Shown here piece after piece: positions 25,349-31,933 of a DNA stretch of 64,000 nt. Where the stretch lies: assembly GCF_049896245.1 (NCBI RefSeq), contig NZ_JAFCTX010000010.1, positions 62,001-126,000 of the forward strand, read 5' to 3'. Source of the stretch: Cypionkella sp049896245 (GTDB lineage: Bacteria; Pseudomonadota; Alphaproteobacteria; Rhodobacterales; Rhodobacteraceae). The notes under the pieces were generated by a model. It was not told the DNA's origin and ran no database searches. It was given only the letters and a program-made list of their open reading frames with translations. How positions within the stretch are numbered: the stretch's first letter is position 1; the number at the start of each line of letters is the position of its first letter. The position numbers and the translations under genes were made by a program.

Positions 25349-25708
25349 TTAAGGCGTTGAAATGTCGTAGTAATCGCCTTTATCCTCGACGCACCAATGC
25401 TGGGTGATAGAGAGCCCCGTGTCACCGTCTAACGCACCAGCGGCGATGCTGATGCGGCCTTCACCGACGGGCTCCCAGAACAGGCTGGAACCGCAAGTGC
25501 CACAAAATCCGCGTCGGGCTTGGGTCGAGGATTGGAACCAGCGCAGGCCTGCGGATTCGGTTAGCCGGAAGCGGTCGAGCGGCACCGAAGTGGCGGCCCA
25601 GAAATGCCCCGAGGTTTTGCGGCATTGCGAACAGTGGCAGGCGAACACATCGCGCAAGGGCGCGTCTGCCTCAAACCGCACCTGACCGCAGAGACACCCG
25701 CCCTTCAT
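25349..25708 (-). CDS. GFA family zinc protein (glutathione-dependent formaldehyde-activating-like)
   Basis: A 119-residue GFA/Mss4-like protein with structural and catalytic zinc cysteines: C5 and C7 (GGCLCGQ), C24, C26, C29 (ACHCSQC) and GFCGTCGSSLF. The original Gfa acts on glutathione and formaldehyde, but most family members have unknown substrates. ATG 25708 overlaps the stop of the fRMsr gene (ATGA). Confidence 0.9.
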   Translation of the reverse strand: MKGGCLCGQVRFEADAPLRDVFACHCSQCRKTSGHFWAATSVPLDRFRLTESAGLRWFQSSTQARRGFCGTCGSSLFWEPVGEGRISIAAGALDGDTGLSITQHWCVEDKGDYYDISTP

Positions 25709-26151
25709 TCTGCGTGCCTGAACACTTCGGCCAACAGTGGCACCAGCCAATCCTCATCGGCCTTGGTGAAGGCGGCAGGGGTGTTGCTGTCGATGTCCAA
25801 GACACCCAAAAGCTGCCCGGCACCGTTCCAGACCGGCAGCACCAGTTCGGATTTTGTCGAGCTGGCGCAGGCGATATGGCCGGGGAAGACATCGACATCC
25901 GGCACGTTTTGTACCTGCCCTGTGCGCGCGCAAGCCCCGCAAACGCCGCGCGAAAATGGGATGACAAGGCAACCGTGACCACCTTGATAGGGGCCTATTT
26001 TCAACATGTTAGGTTCAGTGACACGGTAAAACCCAGTCCAATCGGCGAAGGGGTGGGCGTGGTGCAACTCGCACGCCACGGTGGCCATCAGCGCCACGGT
26101 GTCGGTTTCACCATGGGTCAGGGCGCGGATGCTGTTGGTTACGTCTTGCAT
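25705..26151 (-). CDS. msrC: GAF-domain free methionine-(R)-sulfoxide reductase
   Basis: A 148-residue single GAF domain. The fRMsr pattern is clear: GPYQGGHGC (C61), GVCGAC (C71, C74) and FPGHIAC (C95) followed by SSTKSELVLPV. These cysteines match the catalytic and resolving residues of E. coli YebR/MsrC. It reduces free methionine-R-sulfoxide in the cytoplasm. It overlaps the GFA gene and lies one base after gamma-glutamyltransferase, so these may be co-expressed as a sulfur-compound/oxidative damage group. Confidence 0.9.
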   Translation of the reverse strand: MQDVTNSIRALTHGETDTVALMATVACELHHAHPFADWTGFYRVTEPNMLKIGPYQGGHGCLVIPFSRGVCGACARTGQVQNVPDVDVFPGHIACASSTKSELVLPVWNGAGQLLGVLDIDSNTPAAFTKADEDWLVPLLAEVFRHAE

Positions 26152-26152
26152 A

Positions 26153-27724
26153 TCAATACCCCAAAGCGCAGCCGTCTTTGCGTGGGTCTGACGCGCCGAT
26201 CAGGATGCCGGATTCGTCGATCAGGATGCTTTGCGCGCCGCCGATCGGCTCGGGCGACAGCGACACCTGATGCCCGATCTGCGTCAGTTCGGTGCGGACT
26301 TGGCCCGAGTATCCGCTTTCCACCAACATGCCCTCGGCCCCCGAAAAACAGCGTGGCGCGTCGATGGCGGCTTGGGCCTGCAAGCCGTAATCGACCATAT
26401 TGGTGACAAACCGCGCGTGACCGCAGGGTTGGTAGGCCCCGCCCATCACGCCGAACGGCATGATAACTTTGCCATTTTTGCGCAACATGCCCGGAATGAT
26501 CGTGTGCATCGGGCGCTTGCCGCCGCCTGCCTCATTCGGATGGCCGGACTGAAGGCTGAAGCCCGCGCCGCGATTCTGGAAGTTGATGCCAAATTTCTGC
26601 GATGCGATACCCGCGCCAAAGCCCCAGAAAATCGAATATATCAGCGACACCGCCATGCGGTCGCGGTCCACCACCGTGATGTAGATGGTGTCTTTGTGGA
26701 CAGCTTCGCTCAGCGGGGGCGCCGCTGGCATCGCGCGTTTGGGGTCGATCAGCGCGGCCAGTTTGGCTGCGGTTTCTGGCGACAGCATGTGATCAAGACG
26801 CGGTGTGGCCTCGGCAATAAAGCGGTTGCGGGCATCGTAGGCCAGCTTGGCGGCCTCGGCCTCAATATGGGCGCGCTGGGTGCCGAACGGGTCCATCGCG
26901 GCGAGGTCAAAGTGCTTGAGGATGTTCAGCAGCAAGATCGCGGTGGCACCCTGACCGTTTGGCGGATGCTCGACCAGTTCGACCCCCTTGTATTCGCACG
27001 CGATAGGGTCGGTGTAAGTGCAAGCGGTGGCTGCAAAATCTTCCATAGTGTGGCTGCCGCCCATGGCTTGCAGAGAGCTCACCATATCTTCGGCGATTTC
27101 GCCTTCGTAGAACCCGGCGCGGCCTTCGCGGGCAATGCGGCGCAGCACTTCGGCTTGACCGGGGGCGCGGAACGCTTGGCCGATTTTTGGCACCTGACCA
27201 TCCAGCAGGTAAAACTTGCGGGCGTCGCCTGTCAGTTCCGGGCCATCCGCAGCCCAGTCAAAGGCCACGCGGGGGGCAACGGGAACACCTTCATCGGCAT
27301 AGCGAATCGCCGGGGCCAGCACACGGTCGAGGTCCAGTTTGCCCCAATCGGTGGACAGCCGGCAAAACGCGTCCATCGCACCGGGCACTGTGACCGGATC
27401 GACGCCGCGCAGCGGCACGGCATTAAGACCACGGTCGCGTATCGCTTGCGCCGAATAGGCTTTCGGCGCGCGACCAGAGCCGTTCAGCGCGACAATGCGT
27501 TCTTCGCCAGCGGGCTTGATCAGCGCAAAGCAATCGCCGCCGATGCCGGTCATCTGCGGCTCGCATATCCCCAGCAAAATAGCGCCTGCGATGGCGGCAT
27601 CCACCGCGTTGCCGCCCGCCTCCAGCACCTCAACCGCGACTTTGGCGGCCAAGGGATGTGAGGTGGCGCAGATGCCATTGCTGGCATAAATCGCCGAGCG
27701 GCCCGGAGCCTGAAAATCGCGCAT
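26153..27724 (-). CDS. Gamma-glutamyltransferase family protein
   Basis: A 523-residue Ntn-hydrolase precursor. The expected autoprocessing/nucleophile threonine is T346, in HKDTIYITVVDRDRMAVS; the usual TTHxS pattern is changed to T-I-Y-I-T, so only the first Thr is kept. Substrate-side blocks EPQMTGIGGDCFAL, HPPNGQGATAILLLN and GGAYQPCGHARF are present. No signal peptide, unlike E. coli Ggt, so it is likely cytoplasmic, closer to YwrD-type enzymes. ATG 27724 has a perfect AGGAGG; a longer open frame is ignored. Confidence 0.88.
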   Translation of the reverse strand: MRDFQAPGRSAIYASNGICATSHPLAAKVAVEVLEAGGNAVDAAIAGAILLGICEPQMTGIGGDCFALIKPAGEERIVALNGSGRAPKAYSAQAIRDRGLNAVPLRGVDPVTVPGAMDAFCRLSTDWGKLDLDRVLAPAIRYADEGVPVAPRVAFDWAADGPELTGDARKFYLLDGQVPKIGQAFRAPGQAEVLRRIAREGRAGFYEGEIAEDMVSSLQAMGGSHTMEDFAATACTYTDPIACEYKGVELVEHPPNGQGATAILLLNILKHFDLAAMDPFGTQRAHIEAEAAKLAYDARNRFIAEATPRLDHMLSPETAAKLAALIDPKRAMPAAPPLSEAVHKDTIYITVVDRDRMAVSLIYSIFWGFGAGIASQKFGINFQNRGAGFSLQSGHPNEAGGGKRPMHTIIPGMLRKNGKVIMPFGVMGGAYQPCGHARFVTNMVDYGLQAQAAIDAPRCFSGAEGMLVESGYSGQVRTELTQIGHQVSLSPEPIGGAQSILIDESGILIGASDPRKDGCALGY

Positions 27725-27941
27725 GAAAAAACCTCCTGTTGGCGGCAAACCTAGGGAGTTGTTGCAGGACTTCCAAGAGAGAGATGAACCTCGGCGCCAC
27801 GAACTGGGCGGGGGCAATATCCGCAGCGCCGAGGGAAGCTTTATGCAGCTACAGGCCCAGTATCGGCATTATCGGCGGCTGTATTAGGGGGAAATTTCGG
27901 CAAATGGATGGCAGTTCTGACGAAGTTGAAACAATCGCAGA

Positions 27942-28394
27942 TCAAGCGGGCGATTGTTGCGTGTCTAACCGGAAGCTGAGCAGGTTGCGCCCGCCTTCCC
28001 GACGATAGCATAGGTCTTTCGACAGGCTGCGAATCAAATGCCAACCGAAGCCGCCTTCGGGCAGATCAGCAAAATCCGCAAGCGGGGCAAGCACACCTGC
28101 GGGCAGTTGACCGTCGGGCATCGGCAGACCGGTGTCCGAGATCAAGCACAGCAATTCGTTCCGCCGCAGTTGCAGCGAGATTTCGATTTCGCCATCATGA
28201 TGGGCATAGGCATGTTCAACGGTGTTGTTCAACGCCTCTGCCAGCACGATTTCGGCGGTGCCGCGACCGTCTTCGGGCAGGCTTTGCAGCAACAGCGTGT
28301 CCAGCAGGGCGCGCAAGCCATCGCGCACCGCCGTTTGCCGCCCCGGAATCGTCAACCGGGTGCTGGAGGAGAATTCGACGGCATTGGCGTCCAT
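27942..28394 (-). CDS. RsbW/SpoIIAB-like ATP-binding (HATPase) protein
   Basis: A 150-residue HATPase of the anti-sigma serine kinase type. The N box is EALNNTVEHAY, the G1 box SDTGLPMP and the G2-like region EGGFGWHLIRSL. It follows a STAS-domain antagonist gene by 4 bases. In Gram-positives such pairs control a sigma factor by partner switching; no sigma factor or PP2C phosphatase gene is adjacent here. The longer frame to 28436 overlaps the STAS gene and is not used. Confidence 0.85.
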   Translation of the reverse strand: MDANAVEFSSSTRLTIPGRQTAVRDGLRALLDTLLLQSLPEDGRGTAEIVLAEALNNTVEHAYAHHDGEIEISLQLRRNELLCLISDTGLPMPDGQLPAGVLAPLADFADLPEGGFGWHLIRSLSKDLCYRREGGRNLLSFRLDTQQSPA

Positions 28395-28398
28395 CGGT

Positions 28399-28734
28399 CT
28401 ACCCCACCTGCCGCAAACCGTCGGGCAGCTGATCATGGATGGTGAAAATACTGTCCATCCGGGTCAGCCGGAACACCTTTTGCACCGTGGCGGTCAGACC
28501 GGAAAGCTCTAGCTTCCGATCCGGCCCTAAAGCCTTCATCACCGCCACCACCGCGCCCAGACCGCTGCTGTCCAGAAACGCCACCCGCGACATATCCAGG
28601 ATCACCCGCAGCGACGGCGTTTGGGTAAGTTCGCGCATCCGATCTTTGAACTGGATCGCGCCTGCGGCGTCGATACGGTCGCCCAAAGCGCTGACCACAA
28701 TCATTTCGCCACGTTGTTCTGCCACAAGCTGCAT
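28399..28734 (-). CDS. STAS-domain anti-anti-sigma factor (RsbV/SpoIIAA-like)
   Basis: A 111-residue STAS protein. The phospho-acceptor region FLDSSGLGAVVAVMKAL contains the conserved DSSG serine that RsbW-type kinases phosphorylate. The DRIDAAGAIQFKDRM and MDSIFTIHD segments match the fold. Partner of the downstream HATPase; the final target of the switch is unknown. Confidence 0.88.
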   Translation of the reverse strand: MQLVAEQRGEMIVVSALGDRIDAAGAIQFKDRMRELTQTPSLRVILDMSRVAFLDSSGLGAVVAVMKALGPDRKLELSGLTATVQKVFRLTRMDSIFTIHDQLPDGLRQVG

Positions 28735-28818
28735 CTGCTTGGCCCCTTTGTTGGAAAACTGGGCTCAGCTTAGGCGCAAGAGGTTACTGATCGGTAAGCG
28801 GCGGCTGTAATAGCGGAA

Positions 28819-29145
28819 TTAATTCAGCTGGAATTGCAGCGGATAGCGACCATTCTCAAAATCACCGAACAGATCGGGCAGATCGGGATGGGTGATCGGC
28901 TCGCCCGTCTCATCGGGCACGAGATTCTGCTCCGACACATAGGCGACATAATAGCTTTGGTCATTCTCGGCCAGCAGGTGGTAAAACGGCTGATTGCGCG
29001 AGGGGCGGGCGTCTTCCGGGATGGCATAATACCATTCCTCGGTGTTGGAAAACATCGCGTCCACATCGAACACCACACCGCGAAATGGATGCTTGCGATG
29101 ACGAAGCACCTGACCGATGTGATATTTGGCCGCAGTCTTCAGCAT
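28819..29145 (-). CDS. hspQ: Heat shock protein HspQ (YccV-like)
   Basis: A 108-residue HspQ: AKYHIGQVLRHRKHPFRGVVFDVD and the WYYAIPEDARPSRNQPFYHLL block are diagnostic. HspQ was first described as a hemimethylated-DNA-binding protein and later as a specificity enhancer of Lon. Cytoplasmic. The 239-base gap to the next, divergent gene holds no other gene. Confidence 0.92.
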   Translation of the reverse strand: MLKTAAKYHIGQVLRHRKHPFRGVVFDVDAMFSNTEEWYYAIPEDARPSRNQPFYHLLAENDQSYYVAYVSEQNLVPDETGEPITHPDLPDLFGDFENGRYPLQFQLN

Positions 29146-29384
29146 AGCATATGTGCCCCCATAAGAGTTAGTAATCCGTTGCGCAGGCGGTGTCTATTCC
29201 ACAGGCGCGCTGCGGGGGAAACAGTCTGTATTGGGCTGCGGCCTAGTCTGGCTGTGCCTTGCCGACCGAAAATCCGCCGAAACCGGGTTTAGCACGGGAT
29301 TGTCATGTGAAAACGCAGACATGCCCATTTCATCCGAAGTGATTTTCTCGTATCCTTGCGACAAAATAAAAACGCGAGGGGCAA

Positions 29385-29963
29385 ATGAGCAGAACTCTCC
29401 GTGCGTCGATCCTGTTGTTGGCCCTTGCATCTTGCGGGGGTGGAAACTCATCGGCGCCGAAAAATATGGATGACGCCTGCGCGATTGTGCGGCAGCGTCC
29501 GGCGTATTTCAGCGCGATGCGGGCGACCGAGCGGAAATGGGGCGTGCCGGTGCATGTGCAGATGGCTGCGATTTATCAGGAATCGAAGTTTATCGGCAAT
29601 GCGCGCACCCCACACCAGTTTGCGCTGGGGGTGATCCCGATGGGGCGGCAATCTTCGGCCTATGGTTACAGTCAGGCGCTGGATGGCACTTGGGAAGAAT
29701 ACCAAAAGGAACAGCGTCGCCATGGTGCCAAGCGCGACCGGATTGGCGATGCGACGGATTTCATGGGCTGGTACATGAGCGAGAGCAGCGACAAGCTGGG
29801 GATTTCGCGCAGCGACGCCGAGGCACAGTATCTGGCCTACCATGAGGGGCGCACGGGATATGCCAAGCAATCCTATCTGGATAAGCCCTGGCTGGTCGAT
29901 GTCGCCGCCGCGATTGGGCGGCGGGCGACGATGTATCAGCAACAGTTGAGCTACTGCCGCTAG
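29385..29963 (+). CDS. Lytic transglycosylase-like (SLT domain) lipoprotein
   Basis: A 192-residue lipoprotein: signal MSRTLRASILLLALAS with lipidated C17 (LASC). The mature part has the SLT fold: catalytic-type glutamate in AAIYQESKFIG, then AYGYSQALDGTWEEY and YLAYHEGRTGY. It would cleave peptidoglycan glycan strands in the periplasm. Its last four bases overlap the convergent lolA. Confidence 0.88.
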   Translation: MSRTLRASILLLALASCGGGNSSAPKNMDDACAIVRQRPAYFSAMRATERKWGVPVHVQMAAIYQESKFIGNARTPHQFALGVIPMGRQSSAYGYSQALDGTWEEYQKEQRRHGAKRDRIGDATDFMGWYMSESSDKLGISRSDAEAQYLAYHEGRTGYAKQSYLDKPWLVDVAAAIGRRATMYQQQLSYCR

Positions 29964-30565
29964 CGTTTGCCGCGTCGTTCGATCTCGTCGGTGATATTGA
30001 ACAGGCTGGCGCTGTAATTGCCGCCGGTTTTCAGATCGCCCAAGATCACAGTGGTTTGCTGGCCAAGATCATCGGTGATCACCCATTGCCGCAGCGTGAC
30101 CGGGTTGGCGGTGAACACCAGCGCGATCTGGCCGTATTCGGGATGCTGTGGGTCTTGGGCTGTGACCTGGGTGGCGTTCTTATCCTCGGTATGGGCGACC
30201 ACGGTTTTGGCGCTGCCGAGATTGACGTTGGCGGCGAGGATCAGGTTCAGCGGCGTGCGCTTCAAAGGATACTGTTCCGGCGCTTGGTTTGACTTCGCAT
30301 CAAAAATCGCGACGTTGCCGCTGGAGGCCAGCACCAAGGATTTATCCGGCGGGGCATATTCAAAGCGGACCCGACCGGGGCGTTTGATGATCAGCTTTCC
30401 CGTCGCAATCGACCCATCCGCGTTGACTTGGGTGAACGGAGTTTCCACCGACGTCAGGCTGTTCAGATAGGCGGAAAGATCGTTCAACGGGATTTTATCG
30501 GCCCAAGCGGGGACGACCGACAGGATCAGGGCGAGCGGGGCGAGGAGGGTGCGAAGCGGTTTCAT
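29960..30565 (-). CDS. lolA: Outer-membrane lipoprotein carrier protein LolA
   Basis: A 201-residue periplasmic LolA. Signal peptide MKPLRTLLAPLALILSVVPAWA, then the chaperone fold with SVETPFTQVNADGS, RPGRVRFEYAPPDKS and the C-terminal GQTTVILGDL-like strand. It shuttles lipoproteins from LolCDE to the outer membrane. ATG 30565 is preferred over one six codons upstream because the signal peptide begins there. Confidence 0.92.
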   Translation of the reverse strand: MKPLRTLLAPLALILSVVPAWADKIPLNDLSAYLNSLTSVETPFTQVNADGSIATGKLIIKRPGRVRFEYAPPDKSLVLASSGNVAIFDAKSNQAPEQYPLKRTPLNLILAANVNLGSAKTVVAHTEDKNATQVTAQDPQHPEYGQIALVFTANPVTLRQWVITDDLGQQTTVILGDLKTGGNYSASLFNITDEIERRGKR

Positions 30566-30901
30566 AGCTTCTATATATGGCATCGTAGGCGCACCTGCAC
30601 CCCCCTCGCGTTCACTTGGCGGAGAGGTGCCGAAGCGGGTTTCGTGAGCGGTCCCAACTCGGGACCATTGTTTTGTAAGGGAAACATTAAGGCAAACGGG
30701 CTATGGTTAGTGGTTTGTTAACGCGCGCCGACTCAAATGTTGAAGCCTCCGGCGGGAGTATTTAGGCCAAGATGAAATTGGAGCAGTTTCATCTTGGCAA
30801 AAATACTCCCCGCGGAGCGTTCCGCGATTTCAGCCGCAGCGCCCCTTGCCCGTGGGGCGGTTGCGGTTACAATGCAGGCAACCCCAGCCAAGGACGCATC
30901 C
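30566..30901. other. Intergenic region between lolA and the CHCC zinc-finger gene
   Basis: 336 bases without a recognisable gene. The right half contains the palindromic repeat at 30746-30819. Divergent genes on each side mean promoters for both must lie here, but no clear -35/-10 pair was assigned. Confidence 0.6.
30746..30819. repeat. Palindromic GGGAGTATTT/GGCCAAGATGAAA repeat, copy 3
   Basis: A 74-base inverted repeat. The left arm runs CCTCCGGCGGGAGTATTT then GGCCAAGATGAAA; the right arm is TTTCATCTTGGC then AAAATACTCCC, with an 8-10 base loop. The left arm is almost identical to the single arm at 49359-49397. Confidence 0.75.
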
Positions 30902-31087
30902 ATGTCGATCAACGCCCCGGAAACCCAGATTGTCACCCATTGGAAAATCGCCTGCGATGGCGGTGAGGCGGCTTTGGGCCATCCGCGGGTCTGGTTGACC
31001 ATCCCGGAAGCTACCGGCTTTGTCGAATGTGGCTATTGCGACAAGCGCTTTGAGATCGACCGCGCCCATGCGCATGACGATCACTGA
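30902..31087 (+). CDS. CHCC-type zinc-finger protein (NDUFS6-like)
   Basis: A 61-residue zf-CHCC protein. Zinc ligands C18, H27, C43 and C46 (ACDGG, GHPRVWL, VECGYCDKRF). The family includes the complex I subunit NDUFS6, and alphaproteobacterial members co-purify with NDH-1; a role there is inferred from family. ATG 30902 starts the conserved part; the upstream open frame crosses the repeat. Confidence 0.9.
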   Translation: MSINAPETQIVTHWKIACDGGEAALGHPRVWLTIPEATGFVECGYCDKRFEIDRAHAHDDH

Positions 31088-31098
31088 GGTCTAAGCGT

Positions 31099-31773
31099 TT
31101 GCGCGCCCGGATTTTGTTGCGGGCAATCACGGTGCTGATCTGCCTGCCGTTATTGTATTTCGTGGTGGGTTTCGTTGGCGCGCTGATCCCCGGCAAACAT
31201 GCCGACTTGGCCCCCGGCACCGATGTATTGATCGGGCTTGCCCGCGCGCCGATCCACTATGATTTTTTGCTGCCGATGTCGCCCGAGTTGCGCGCGCGCT
31301 ATGGCTTTGCAGCAAGCGCAGGAGTGCCGATCCATGCGCCAGAGGCGGAGTGGTTGCTGGTCGGTTGGGGATCGCAAGCGTTTTACACCACGGCTGGCAG
31401 TTACGCGGATATGCAGCCGGGGGCGGTGTTTACCGCGATCACCGGCGATAAAGCCGTGTTGCATCTGGATGTGGCGGGGGATGTCGCCTCGGTTGCGGGG
31501 ATTGAGTATTTCACCCTGTCGGATGCGCAATATCAGGCGCTGCTGGCCAGTCTGGAGGCGAATTTTCAGCGCGATCAGACCGGGGCTCCGCTGGCTTTGA
31601 CGGCGCATTTCAATGATCACGACGCATTTTTCGCGGCGAAAGGTGATTTCAACATCCTGCATCCGTGCAATGCTTGGCTGGGCGAGACTTTGCGCGCGGC
31701 GGGGGTGCCGTTTGGGATTTGGACACCGACGCCGCAAGCGGTGGAACTGTCTTTACGTTGGCATCAAGGCTAA
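31099..31773 (+). CDS. DUF2459/TIGR02117 family protein with TTG start
   Basis: A 224-residue protein with an N-terminal membrane anchor (ILLRAITVLICLPLLYFVVGFVGAL) and the DUF2459 features HYDFLLPM, WLLVGWGSQAFYTTAGSYADM and HPCNAWLGETLRAAG. The His and Cys/Asn positions suggest a cysteine/papain-like or amidase fold, unproven. No ATG precedes the anchor; TTG 31099 has GAGGT eight bases upstream and is the likely start. It follows the zinc-finger gene by 11 bases. Confidence 0.85.
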   Translation: MRARILLRAITVLICLPLLYFVVGFVGALIPGKHADLAPGTDVLIGLARAPIHYDFLLPMSPELRARYGFAASAGVPIHAPEAEWLLVGWGSQAFYTTAGSYADMQPGAVFTAITGDKAVLHLDVAGDVASVAGIEYFTLSDAQYQALLASLEANFQRDQTGAPLALTAHFNDHDAFFAAKGDFNILHPCNAWLGETLRAAGVPFGIWTPTPQAVELSLRWHQG

Positions 31774-31869
31774 GCGTGTCAGGTTTAGATTGAATCGAAA
31801 ACCGCTGCCTCTCGCATCCGCTCGAACGCGTTTTTCGATAAGCGGGCTTCTATCAAAACCTGACACGCT
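31773..31869. repeat. 97-base inverted-repeat (MITE-like) element
   Basis: Perfect 14-base terminal inverted repeats AGCGTGTCAGGTTT (31773-31786) and AAACCTGACACGCT (31856-31869). An inner pair ATCGAAAA/TTTTCGAT continues the symmetry. It fills most of the gap before polA and its left end touches the stop codon region of the DUF2459 gene. It has no coding capacity. A large hairpin terminator is the alternative reading. Confidence 0.6.
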
Positions 31870-31933
31870 CTAGAACGCCGGGCCGCTTCGTGGCAATACT
31901 GGCCCCGGTAATGGTTAAAGGGGCGGGCAGATC

